From Inia geoffrensis (lineage: Eukaryota > Chordata > Mammalia > Artiodactyla > Iniidae): DNA of 64,000 nucleotides. The translations under genes and the position numbers were made by a program. The notes beneath the pieces were generated by a model. It was given only the letters and a program-made list of their open reading frames with translations. It made no database searches and was not told the DNA's origin. The stretch is taken from positions 54,358,001 through 54,422,000 of the forward strand of contig CM070907.1 in NCBI GenBank assembly GCA_036417435.1, written 5' to 3'. Shown here one piece after another: positions 23,600 through 34,160 of the stretch; within the stretch, counting starts at the first letter, position 1; every line of letters begins with the position of its first letter.

Positions 23600-26060
23600 T
23601 CAGGCCACGGTCTTCTGATTCTGGCCAAAATGGAATAACAGGGACTAGATTTCTCTTCTGCCTGAAAAAACAACAACCAAACAAAATATATGAAACAATG
23701 GTTTTCAAGACGCTAGACAACAAACACTAAAGGACAGTGATTCTTGCGAGGTGGGAACCTAACACAGGAGAGAGTTTCCAGACCCTAGAACAGGAGAACC
23801 CAGGAAGAGCTGGTGCTTGAGAAGAGAGAACTAAGAGTCCAGAGAGACTAAAGGAGATCGACCGTGCAGGACAAAGAACAGGGAAGGAGCGCGTCACAGA
23901 GAAACTCCTGGGATCTGCAGAGGGACACCTCATGTGTTCAGCAGAATGCTGGTTGGCACATGTGTGTGAAGACACTATCAAAGGACTGGGGAAAGAACCA
24001 CCTGGAAGGACTAGAGGAAATAGTAGCTGGCACTCACACAAGGCCAGGAATAGTGTTGGCACCCCAGAACAAAGTTCAAGAATATTTATAGAAGTATAAA
24101 AATATCCAACACTCAACAAGGTAATATTCACAATTACTTGCATCGAATAAAAATGATCAGAAATGCAAATAAGCAGGAAAATACAACCTACAATAAGAAA
24201 AATCAAATAATCAAAACAGGCCCAGGATTACCACAGATGTAAAAACTAACATAGGAGAACATTTTAAAATGTTTTTATAACTACATATATGTATTGAAAT
24301 TTTAAGTGGAGACATAGAAGGTATAAAGAGCCAAGTGAAACTCTTAGAGATGAAAACTGTAATATCTGAGCTATACAGTGAATGAGATTAGCAGCAGATT
24401 AGGCATTTCAGAAGAAAAATTAGGGTACTTAATGACAATAATAGAAATTATTCAAAGTGAAACACAAGGGGTAAGAAGAAAACTTTTAAAAATGAACAAG
24501 AGCATCAGTTAACTGTGAGACAACTTCAAGCAGTCTAATATGTGTGTAATTTGGTGCCCTGGGGAAACAAAAGGGAGTGGGGGACAGAAAAATACCTGAA
24601 AATAATGGCCAATGTTTCCCCAAATTTGATGAAAGCTATAAACCCACATATCCAGGAAGCTCAATGAACTGCAAGTACAAGAAACATGAAAGACTGTACC
24701 TAGACACTTCACAATCAACTGCTCAAAATCAATGATGAAGAGAAAACTTTAGCACCAGCACGAGGAAAAAGACATAATGCAACACGAAGGAACAAAAATA
24801 AGGATAATAACAGATTTCTCTTCAGAAACAAGCAAGAAGAGAGTGGGACAATATTTTAAAGTACTGAAGGAACTATCAACCTAAAATTCTGTACCCACTG
24901 AAAATAAGTCTCAAAAATGAAGGTGATGATTTTTGACAACACACTATGGTTATGTGGGATGTTGTCCGTAAGGGAAGCTGGGTGAGCATACATGGGAACA
25001 AAGAGATAGATCTAATGGCAAGATGATAGATTTCACCCTAACCATATAAATAATCACATTAAATGTAAATTATATACCCTCAACTAAAAGGTATAAAGCA
25101 TTAGATTAAATATAAAACCAAGACTCAATGTTGTGCTTCCTCCAAGAAACTCACTTGAAAAATAAAGTCATGAATAGGTTAAAAGTAAATGGACTGAGGT
25201 GCAAACTGCTATGTATAAAATAATACAAGATTATAGGATCAATTCTACAGAACAGGGAATATAGCCAATATTTTATAATAACTTTAAATGAAGTATAATC
25301 TATAAAAAATATTGAATCACTATGTTGTACACCTGAAATTGATATAATATTGTAAATCAACTATACTTCAATTTTAAGGATTGAAAAATATATACCATAC
25401 TATCAATAGTACAAAGAGAGTTTGAGTGACTATATTAATGTCAGATAAAGTAGGTTTCAGAGCAAAGAATATAATCAGGGATAAAGAATATCATTTCCTA
25501 ATGAGAAAGGAGTGAATTCATCAAAAGGACATAATTCTAAAAGCATATGCACCTAATAATTTCAAAGTATATTATAGAAAAACTGCTAGCATTGCAAGGA
25601 AAAATAGACAAAATCACAATTATGTTGAGACTTCAACATCTCTTTCTTATTAATTAATAGACAGAAAAGAAGTAAAGGGAAAAAAAAGTTTTTACACTAA
25701 GAAAGCCAAAAAAAAGAACAAAGGGCCCCAAACAAAAATATTACGCCAAGTGAAAGAAGCCAGTCACAAAACTCCACATATTGTATAATTCCATGTATAC
25801 GAAATGTACAGAATAGGCAAATCCATACAGAAAGTAGATCATCCTTTGCCTAGAGCTTGGGGTTCGGGGTGAGAAGAAGTGACTGCTAATAGGCATGTGG
25901 TTTTCATCTTTTTTTTCATATTGATATGATGCAAATATTCTAAAGTTGTTTGTGGAGATGATTGTCCAACTCTGTGAATACAGTAAAAACAATTGAATTT
26001 TCACTTTAAAAAGGGGAATTCTGTGGCTTGTGAATTATACCTCAATTAAGCTGTTGTTAA
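23600..26060 (+). mobile_element. Old plus-strand L1 (L1M-like), degraded
   Basis: It opens with an L1 5' region (ggccaaaatggaataacagg), continues with an ORF1-like body (for example tttccccaaatttgatgaaa at 24612, and ctcttcagaaacaagcaag) and ends with an old L1 3'UTR (gaatttctact-poor; agtgaaagaagccagtcac at 25750, tcactttaaaaaggggaatt, attatacctcaattaagctg). All reading frames are broken. A younger L1 3' end lies within it at about 25195-25376. Confidence 0.75.
25195..25376 (+). mobile_element. Younger L1 3'-end fragment
   Basis: It ends with tgttgtacacctgaaattga and attgtaaatcaactatactt, the usual terminal text of artiodactyl and cetacean L1 3' ends, here in sense orientation. It is inserted in the older L1. 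Confidence 0.75.
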
Positions 26061-26104
26061 AGAGTTGTTTTAAATTTTGTAACTAATCCTTGGGTTAAAT
26101 ATCA

Positions 26105-26620
26105 AACATACAAACACCCGATGGCTTCTCACTGCACTTAGGATAACATCCCTTCCCCTAACCCTGGTGCGACTGACCCTTGCCTACCTCTCCAGCCTCA
26201 TCTCGCCCTTCTCCTCATTCATGTGCTCTAGCCACAGCAGCCTTCTCTCTGTTCCTAGACATAGCAAACTGATTCCTGTCTCAGGACCTTTGCACTTACT
26301 GTTACTTTTGTCTTGAAGTCTTTTCTACAGAACTGCTTCCTTCATCGTCAGACATGTTTCCTCTCAAGTATTATCTTCTCCAAAAGGCCTTCCCACATTG
26401 TCCTGGCAAAAGCCTACTTCTGACTCCATGTTACCCTATTTTATCTATTCCATGGAACTTAGTACCTGAAACCACCTTCTTTGGTTATTGACATATGTGT
26501 CTGCCTGCACTAGAATATAATGTAAATTTGTTGAGGAAAAGTTTTCTTGTCTTGTTCCCTGCTATATCCACAGTTCATAGCACAGTACCTGGCACATAGT
26601 TGTTAACTGCATAAGAGCTA
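26105..26620 (+). repeat. L2 LINE relic
   Basis: A sense L2 3' region: cttgcctacctctccagcct, tctcaggacctttgcactta, ccaaaaggccttcccacatt, and the end catagcacagtacctggcac. Relatively long and recognisable. Confidence 0.85.
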
Positions 26621-26864
26621 CCCAGGCCAAAGAGAATTGCCAGAAATGTGCACTGGTGGTAGAAATAGTAGCACTAGGGAGCAAGGCATGAAGTGTAGCA
26701 GGAGTGGGTGAAGGTCATGCCTAAGTGATACCAGCCTTGCCTCTACCAGTGGCAGGGCCTGAGGGAGTAGGTTGACTGCTCTCTGCAGGTTAGCAGGTTA
26801 AAGTGCTAGCACTAGAAAGAGGCCAATGCAGTAGGAATAGATGGTTCTATACTCTTTATTAATA
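26621..26864. other. Unique intergenic sequence
   Basis: No repeat or gene is recognised in this short stretch between L2 and L1. Confidence 0.5.
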
Positions 26865-28128
26865 ATTTTTAAAATTAGAAATATATAATCTATGCAGAAG
26901 AGTATATAACGTTTTTATACAGTTTAAAGGACAATTATAAATCAAACATTCGTGTAGGAGCCAACCAAGTTAAGAAATAGGACACTGCCAGCCACCCTCC
27001 AAGTCTGTGATTCTTCTTGTCACATTCCTCTTTTCTTCTCAAGACAAAACCACTCCCCTGGTTTTTATTATAGTCATGTCCTTGTTTTTGTTTTTTTAAA
27101 TAGTTTATCATCTACTTGTCCATGACTAAATAATACATTTTTCAGTTTTTGAACTTTATATAAGTGAAGTTATACTGAATTTATCCTATGATTTGCTTCT
27201 TTCACTCGACATTATGTTTGTAAGTTATTTCTATGTTGATGGATGTGGCTGTTCATTGTTACTGCTGTATAGTATTCCATTGAGTGGACATAACACTGTT
27301 TATTTTCCAGTCTAACAAAGGTAGATGGTTTTTAGTTTTTTGCTATGCTAGAAATATTTTTGTATATGTACAAGTTTTTCCAAGCCTAGTATGTGTGTGT
27401 GTATACATATACATTATTTTTTCACTCCCACCAGCAGTGAATAAGAGCTCTGTTACTTCACCTCCTCATCAGCATTTGGTATTGTCCAGTTTTTAGATTT
27501 TAGCCATTTTAATAATTGTGTAGTAGAGTGTCATTGTTGTTTTAATTTGTGTTTCTCTAATGACAAATTACTTTGAGTGTAATCATATTTTTAATTTTCA
27601 TTTTTCTGATTATTATTAAAGTTGAGTTTATTTTCACATATTTATTGACCATTTGAATTTCTCTTTATGAAGTGCTTGTTCAAGTTTTCTTGCTCATTTT
27701 TCAATTTGATTCTTATCTTTTTCTCATTATTTCCTAGAACTTCTTTGTATATTCTGGGTGTAATTTCTTTTCTGGTGTAATGCATTGCACATGTTTTTCC
27801 TTACTTTATGGCTTGCTTTTCACTCTTTATCATGCCTTTTGATGAACAGAAAACCTCTGTATTTGAACTAGAGCATTTACTCTATTTATATTTAATTTAA
27901 ATACAGATATATTGGATTTATATCTATCATTTACTTGTGCGTCTATTTATTCTATTTACTTTATTTCTTTTTCCCTCCTTTCTCACCTTCATTTGGATTG
28001 ATTATTTGGTGCCATTCCATTTTCCCCTCTACTAGTCTGAAAGATATACGCTCTGAGCAACAGCCAGCTCTACCCACCACCAGTCCCTCCCATCAGGAAA
28101 CTTGCACAAGCCTCTTAGATAGCCTCAA

Positions 28129-28142
28129 CCACCAGAGGGCAG
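28129..28142 (+). promoter_or_regulatory. CTCF-like motif inside the L1 5' region
   Basis: ccaccagagggcag matches the core CTCF consensus (CCASYAGRKGGCRS) at all 14 positions. It lies in the 5'UTR of the younger L1. Occupancy cannot be told from sequence. Confidence 0.45.
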
Positions 28143-28215
28143 ACAGCAGAAGCAAGAAGAACTACAATCCTGCAGCCTGTGGAACAAAAACCACATTCAC
28201 AGAAAGATAGACAAG

Positions 28216-29120
28216 ATGAAAAGGCAGAGGGCTATGTACCAGATGAAGGAACAAGATAAGAACCCAGAAAAACAACTAAATGAAGTGGAGATAGGCAACC
28301 TTCCAGAAAAAGAATTCAGAATAATGATAGTGAAGATCATCCAGGACCTCGGAAAAACAATGGAGGCAAAGATTGAGATGATGCAAGAAATGTTTAAAAA
28401 AGATCTAGAAGAATTAAAGAACAAATAAACAGAGATGAACAATACAATAACGGAAATGAAAAATACACTAGAAGGAATCAATAGCAGAATAACTGAGGCA
28501 GAAGAACAGATAAGTGGCCTGGAAGACAGATGGTGGAATTCACTGCTGCGGAACAGAATAAAGAAAAAAGAATGAAAAGAAATGAAGACAGCCTAAGAGA
28601 CCTCTGGGACAACATTAAATGCACCAACATTCGCATTATAGGAGTCCCAGAAGGAAAAGAGAGAGAGAAAGGACCCGAGACAATATCTGAAGAGATTATA
28701 GTCGAAAACTTCCCTAACATGGGAAAGGAAATAGCCACCCAACTCCAGGAAGTGCAGAGAGTCCCATATAGGATAAACCAAAGGAGAAACACACCAAGAC
28801 ATATAGTAATCAAATTGGCAAAAATTAAAGGCAAAGAAAAATTACTGAAAGCAGCAAGGGATAAATGACAAATAACATACAAGGGAACTCCCATAAGGTT
28901 AACAGGTGATTTCTCAGCAGAAACTCTACAAGCCAGAAGGGAGTGGCGTGATATACTTAAAGTGATGAACGGGAAGAACCTACAGCCAAGATTACTCTAC
29001 CCGGCAAGGATCTCATTCAGATTCGATGGAGAAATCTAAAGATTTACAGACAAGCAAAAGCTAAGAGAATTCAGCACCACCAAACTAGCTCTCCAACAAA
29101 TGCTAAAGGAACTTCTCTAA
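28216..29120 (+). pseudogene. L1 ORF1 (RNA-binding ORF1p) relic
   Basis: Relic of the L1 RNA-binding chaperone that coats L1 RNA. The N-terminal coiled-coil-like part is at 28216-28425; a stop TAA (28426) follows. A one-base deletion near 28530 shifts the frame; the next segment (from 28530) reads KEKRMKRNEDSLRDLWDNIK and GVPEGKEREKGPE, the recognisable RRM-proximal core. Further stops are TGA at 28866 and TAA near 29038. The relic runs to the natural TAA at 29118-29120, before the ORF2 start at 29179. It cannot make ORF1p. Confidence 0.88.
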
Positions 29121-29178
29121 GTGGGAAACACAAGAGAAGAAAAGGACCTACAAAAACAAACCCAAAACAATTAAGAAA

Positions 29179-29846
29179 ATGGTAATAGTCACATACATAT
29201 CGATAATTACCTTAACCGTGAATGGATTAAATGCTCCAACCAAAAGACACAGGCTCGCTGAATGGATACAAAAACAAGACCCATATATATGCTGTCTACA
29301 AGAGACCCACTTCAGACCTAGGGACACATTCAGACTGAAAGTGAGGGGCTGGAAAAAGGTATTCCATGCAAATGGAAATCAAAAGAAAGCTGGAGTAGCA
29401 ATTCTAATATCAGATAAAATAGACTTTAAAATAAAGAATGTTACAAGAGACAAAGAAGGACACTACATAATGATCAAGGGATCAAACCAAGAAGAAGATA
29501 TAACAATTATAAATATATATGCACCCAACATAGGAGCACCTCAGTACATAAGGCAACTGCTAACAGCTATAAAAGAGGAAATCGACAATAACACAATAAT
29601 AGTGGGGAACTTTAACACCTCACTTACATCAATGCACAGATCATCCAAACAGAAAATAAATAAGGAAACACAAGCTTTAAATAACACAATAGACCAGATA
29701 GATTTAATTGATATTTATAGGACATTCCATCAAAAAACAGCAGATTACACTTTCTTCTCAAGTGCACACAGAACATTCTCCAGGATAGATCACATCTTGG
29801 GTCACAAATCAAGCCTTAGTAAGTTTAAGAAAATTGAAATCATATC
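29179..29846 (+). pseudogene. L1 ORF2 endonuclease-domain fragment
   Basis: ATG at 29179 opens about 222 codons of the apurinic-endonuclease-like domain that nicks target DNA in L1 insertion. Recognisable motifs are NGLNAP, LQETHF (active-site Glu), INIYAPN and the SRIDHI Asp-His pair. The usual GDFN motif reads GNFN, so the catalytic Asp appears replaced by Asn. The reverse transcriptase and Cys-rich parts are absent because the copy stops at the flanking duplication. The track past 29846 is unrelated host sequence. Non-functional for retrotransposition. Confidence 0.9.
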
Positions 29847-29951
29847 AAGATATACGCTCTGTTGTTATCTTCTTAGTGGTTTCTTTAGACATTAAAAGAG
29901 CATCATGAATTTACCAAAATCCAATGTAGTTAATATCTTTACCCTCCTCTT

Positions 29952-30165
29952 TTTTTTTTTTTTTTTTTTTTTTGCTGTACACGGGCCTCTCACTGTTGCG
30001 GCCTCTCCAGTTGCGGAGCACAGGCTCCGGACACGCAGGCTCAGCGGCCATGGCTCATGGGCCCAGCCGCTCCGCAGCATGTGGGATCCTCCCGGACTGG
30101 GGCACGAACCCATGTCCCCTGCATCGGCTGGCAGACTCCTAACAACTGCGCCACCAGGGAAGCCG
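29952..30165 (-). mobile_element. CHR-type SINE (short form)
   Basis: The minus strand starts with ggcttccctggtggcgcag; a B-box-like gggttcgtgccccag segment follows; a T-run (poly-A on the minus strand) lies at 29950-29973. A perfect 12-bp duplication taccctcctctt flanks it at 29940-29951 and 30166-30177. Confidence 0.93.
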
Positions 30166-31130
30166 TACCCTCCTCTTGAACAGTAAAAGGACCCTCACTC
30201 TTGCCCTCACTCTCTCTCCCCTTTCTGGGGCTCCAATTACACTTACGTTAGACTGTTTGATATTATCTCACAGCTCTTGAGTTCTCTGTTTTGCTTGTTT
30301 GTTTTTTGTCACTCTTGTTTTCTTTGTGTTTTAGTTTAGGTAATTTCTATTGGTCTGTCTTCACTGAATCACCCCTCAGCCATTTTCAGTCTACTGATGA
30401 GCCACTGAAGGAATTTGTCATCTCTGATACTGTGATTTTTATTTCTAGGATTTCCAATAGACTCAATCTGAGTTTCCATCTCTTCGCTGAAATTCTTCCA
30501 TCTGTTCTTGTCTGTTGTCCACCTTTTCCACTAGATTCTATAATATGTTATTTTTAGGTATTTTAAAGTCCTCCTCTGATAGTCCCAACGTCTGGATCAG
30601 TGAGTGGGGAGATGTTCTCTTTGTCTTGTTCCTGGCTGAGTCTTAGGCTGGACCTGCGTGCCTGGGCCTCAGAGGTGGGGCTTTCTCAGCATTCCTGCCC
30701 CTCTTCCCCGTGGAAGCCAATCTCTGCCTTATATCTGTGGTGAGTCTTGCACTGGATAGGATTTCCTGCCCTCCTCCAGCAGGAGGGGACCTCTAGCAGT
30801 GGTATTAGTTCAGGCTTCTGGGCCTGGGACAGTTTTCTGCCCTCTATCAGGGTAGAGCGAGTTTTCTTTTATCCTCCTCTCATCAGCAGTGGGATCTTGT
30901 CTGTGCCCCTGGGGACAAAAATGTTCGCCACCTTTGCCCAAGTAGCTTAATGGTTTTGTTCCAGATGAGAGTCATGCATATCCTCACTCCCAAAGCTGCC
31001 TCTTTATAATCTTATCTGTAGTTTATCTGGCTTTTTCTTGTGAGGATGGGGGCACCACTCCTTCCAGCTTTCTACATCTTGGGCAGTAGTGAAACCTCCC
31101 TCCTGTATTCGTAAGAAAGTAAATAGGTTT

Positions 31131-31690
31131 AACTTCTTTTGCCAAGTCCCTCCCCCTCCCTGCTGCCCTCTGATCTGGTCCTCTCTGCTTTCCCTCCAAC
31201 TCTGTTCTCCATTCCCAAAGTAAAAGATTCTATCTGGCATTGCAAGACCCTCCTTACAGGCGAGGATGGGCAGAAACTGAAGGGAAAATGTAGTCTTTTT
31301 AGGGGGCAGGGGCTAGGACAAGCTCTTGAATACTCATATGTTAATCATTTTTGTCCTGTCACAGCTTTAAATAATAGTAGTAATTGGAATGGGACAGGGG
31401 TCACTACACAGGATCCCATCCTGCCAAAGGAAATCCTATGAAGGATCCTGCAGTTTTTCCCTTTATTCTCCCTATTGCTGGACAAGAGGCCAAGGTAATC
31501 CACTTAATAAAGTACTGGGGGTGAGGTGAGGGCAATGAGAAAGAGCTGAATAATTTAGGGTTGGAGAAGTTCTCAGGGCCTTTGAGGTGAGAGCCGCCAA
31601 GCTAAGCAGAGGACAGAAGTGGACAGGAGAAGGAAATGGATTCTGAGAGCATTGCATGGAGTGTTTTTAGATTCATTTTTCTTTTCAACA
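31131..31690. other. Unique intergenic sequence
   Basis: Mixed-composition DNA between the old L1 and the PFDN4 copy. I see no repeat or gene; open frames here are short. Confidence 0.5.
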
Positions 31691-31722
31691 GAATCAAGTA
31701 AAGAGTGGACCGTTCTACCAAG

Positions 31723-32170
31723 ATGGCAGCCACTATGAGGAAGGTGGCGGCAGAAGATGTCAATGTTACTTTTGAAGACAAACAAAAGACACATTTGCAC
31801 AGAATACAAGTAGGATCCCAGAAGTGAAGGAAGAAATAGAAGTAAAACAGAAACAACTTCGAAATCTGGAAGATGCTTGTGGGGACATCATGCTTGCAGG
31901 TGATGACTGCTTCCTGGTAGCAAAATGATTTAAAATCGGTGATGTTTTCATTAGCCATTCTCAACAATGAGCACAAGAAGTGTTAGAAGAAGCAAAGAAA
32001 AATTTACAAGAAGAAATTGATGCCTTAGAATCCAGACTGCAATCAATTCAGTGAGTGTTAGGCTTGGAAGTTCAGTTATATGCAAAATTTGGGAGCAACA
32101 TAAACCTTGAAGCTGATGAAAGTTGAACATCTTATAAGACCTTAAAAATTTGTTTAATAAACTTGAATAA
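31723..32170 (+). pseudogene. PFDN4: Processed pseudogene of prefoldin subunit 4
   Basis: PFDN4 is a subunit of the prefoldin chaperone that hands unfolded actin and tubulin to CCT. The intronless copy starts atggcagccactatgag at 31723, and contains recognisable peptides in two frames (AEDVNVTFED; LEDACG-like; IGDVF; LEEAKKNLQEEIDALESR), ending at 32126 with NLEADES and a 3'UTR AATAAA near 32156. It carries a 4-bp-size gap after QK near residue 22, in-frame stops (TGA at about 31927 and 31972, and before the final segment) and a late frameshift. Without introns and with these lesions it is a dead retrocopy. The 3' tail is interrupted at 32172 by an L1 fragment. Confidence 0.88.
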
Positions 32171-32171
32171 T

Positions 32172-32314
32172 TCTTTTGTTATCATAAAATATTGACTATA
32201 TTCCCCGAGTTGTACAATATATCCTTGTAGCTTATTTTACACATAATAGTTTAAACTTCTTAATCCCCTCCCCTCTTCCCTCTCCCCACTGGTAACCACT
32301 GGTTTGTCCTCTAT
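32172..32314 (-). mobile_element. L1 3' fragment inserted in the PFDN4 retrocopy tail
   Basis: Antisense L1 3' text (attccccgagttgtacaata, ccccactggtaaccactgg). Flanked by 16-bp repeats differing at one base (aataaacttgaataat at 32156-32171 and attaaacttgaataat at 32315-32330). Thus it inserted into the PFDN4 3'UTR copy, whose text resumes after 32330. Confidence 0.85.
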
Positions 32315-32330
32315 ATTAAACTTGAATAAT

Positions 32331-33577
32331 GTTTAAAATGACTTTTTTTTTAAAAGAAGGATAAATTATTCTATTGGCTTTATCTGTTTAGGTGCACTTC
32401 TTAAATGCAATTCCAGTCTGAGAGCGATCCCTGAGTGTCTCTGGCTTCAGAAGGGCTCCACTGCAGGCTTGCTGTGGATGTACCAGGCTGTGTTAAGGAC
32501 TTTAAGGATGAAGAAACTGAGGGTCAGAGGTGGTGGGAGCCTCACCCCTAGTCACACAGCTAAGAAATGTCAGAGCTTGGACACAAATCCAGCTAGGTCT
32601 GGCTTTCTAGCCTGAGGTCTTTCAGTCTTGCGGCTCAAATGGCTCTCCTTTGATCAGCCACTGACCCCTAGCCTCATTCCTGCCCCCTCACACTTCCTGC
32701 CTCCGCACTCCCCCACCCCTGCCGCTCCGTCTGTCCTCCGTAGGGCCGGGTGTTGCCTCAGGGCCCGGCTGAGCCTGCACCCTATCCAGCTCCTGCCATA
32801 TCAGCCTCTAGAGACATCTCCCCCTGCCCCCATCAGTGAGAAGGAGAGAAAGTTCTTTGCTTCCTGACACTCCCCAGACAGCCAGGCCCCAGGGCTTGCA
32901 GCCAAGTGGAACCCCTCCGGGTGCCCCCAGCCTGGGCTCCGGGTGCGCTCCCTGTCACAGCCCAGGAATGTGGGCATCCAAGCATCAGCAGCAGACACGC
33001 TGGCTGTCGGCCGAGCCAGGGCTCCTGATAACCGACAGGAGCTGAAAGAACCATTAGAGAGGAAGGCTGGCTCAAGGGGCATGTTTCAGGGTCGCCTGGG
33101 CTAGGCCGAACGGTGCAAGGCAGCCAGGACTGGCAGCCTCGGAGAAGCCACTGCCTACGGGGCCTCGTTTTCCCTATCTGTAGAACAGGGATGGTGTTTC
33201 TTGCCCTGCCTGCCTCACCAGGCAGCTGTGAGAAAATGAATATGGTTGTCTGTACTACCCGGTTGAATTGCCTACTCCAGCCCATCTCAGAGAACCACAG
33301 GGGGAACTGAGGCCCCAAGAGCACAGATTACACCTTGAGCTGTTAACAGAGTCGGGGTCAGACTCCAGGTCCCTGTCTTCCCAACCAGGGCTCTTCTACC
33401 CCAGTTTCAGTCCTTTCTGTCCTGAACACACTCAGGTAGGAAGGACAGCTTCCTGCGTGGGATGCCAGGATGAGGCAGAACTAGTCCAAGGACCTGGGAT
33501 GAGGCCAGGAGTGCTGGGCTCTAGGCTTAGGCTGTCACTGACTTGCTGTGGGAAACTGGGAGAGGATTTCTCCTCTC
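32331..33577. other. Unique intergenic sequence with MIR relics
   Basis: Contains the last PFDN4-tail bases, an antisense MIR at about 32490-32620 (ggatgaagaaactgagggtc; gtcacacagctaagaaatg), sense MIR text at about 33140-33250 and antisense MIR text at 33270-33420. Between them the DNA is GC-rich and unremarkable; overlapping frames on both strands are not convincing. Confidence 0.6.
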
Positions 33578-33589
33578 AAGGCCATTCTT

Positions 33590-33966
33590 TTTTTTTTTTT
33601 TAATAAGTTTATTTATTTAGTTAGTTAGTTAGTTAGTTAGTTTTGGCTGCATTGGGTCTTCATCGCTGTGTTCGGGCTTTCTCTAGTTTCGGTGAGCGGG
33701 GGCTACTCTTTGTTGCAGTCTGCGGGCTTCTCACTGCGGTGGCTTCTCTTGTTGCAGAGCACGGGCTCTAGGCGCTCGGGCTTCAGTAGTTGTGGCACGT
33801 GGGTTCAGTAGTTGTGGCTCACGGGCTCTAGAGCGCAGGCTCAGTAGCTGTGGCGCACGGGCTTAGCTGTTCCGCGGCCTGTGGGATCTTCCCGGAACAG
33901 GGCTCGAACCCGTGTCCCCTGCACTGGCAGGTGGAATCTTAACCACTGCGCCACGAGGGAAGTCCC
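33590..33966 (-). mobile_element. CHR-type SINE (long form) with TTAG repeat tail
   Basis: The minus strand starts with gacttccctcgtggcgcag; B-box-like gggttcgagccctgt follows; the A-rich tail contains a (TTAG)n stretch on the plus strand at 33617-33641. Flanking repeats aaggc(c/c)(a/c)ttctt (12 bp, one difference) are at 33578-33589 and 33967-33978. Confidence 0.92.
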
Positions 33967-33978
33967 AAGGCCCTTCTT

Positions 33979-34160
33979 CAGTGTAAAATGGGGTCATCAC
34001 CAAGAACAGTGCTTCGTAGACTTTCATGTGCTTGTGAATCACTGGGATCTTTGCTAACAGTCAGATTGTGATCCAGCAGGTTGGGGGCGGGGCCTGAGAG
34101 ACCTCGTTTCTAACAAGCTTCCAGAATCTGCTCATGCTGTTGGCCCTTGGCCCCACCTTT
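33979..34160. mobile_element. MIR tail and MER5A relic
   Basis: MIR text (cagtgtaaaatggggtcatc) split from its upstream part (33505-33577) by the SINE, then MER5A-like DNA at about 33995-34150 (tgtgaatcactgggatctt, gggcggggcctgagagacc, cttccagaatctgctcatgc). Confidence 0.7.

Larger units (their letters stand above)
28041..29861 (+). mobile_element. Younger L1 insertion lacking its 3' end, with flanking 15-bp duplications
   Basis: A 15-bp direct repeat (aagatatacgctctg) flanks it at 28041-28055 and 29847-29861. Between the repeats lie part of the 5'UTR, an ORF1 relic, the intergenic spacer and the endonuclease part of ORF2. The reverse transcriptase, 3'UTR and poly(A) tail are missing, the opposite of the usual 5' truncation. 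The left copy is preceded and the right copy followed by text of the older minus-strand L1. Confidence 0.9.
26865..31130 (-). mobile_element. Old minus-strand L1 (host of two later insertions)
   Basis: Antisense old-L1 text at 26865-28040 (3' and ORF2 parts; for example gtattccattgagtggacat, aacttctttgtatattctgg) resumes after the inserts at about 29862 and 30178 and continues to about 31130 with 5'-side text (ccatctcttcgctgaaattc, gtctggatcagtgag). A younger L1 sits at 28041-29861 and a CHR SINE at 29952-30165. Nothing remains coding. Confidence 0.75.
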
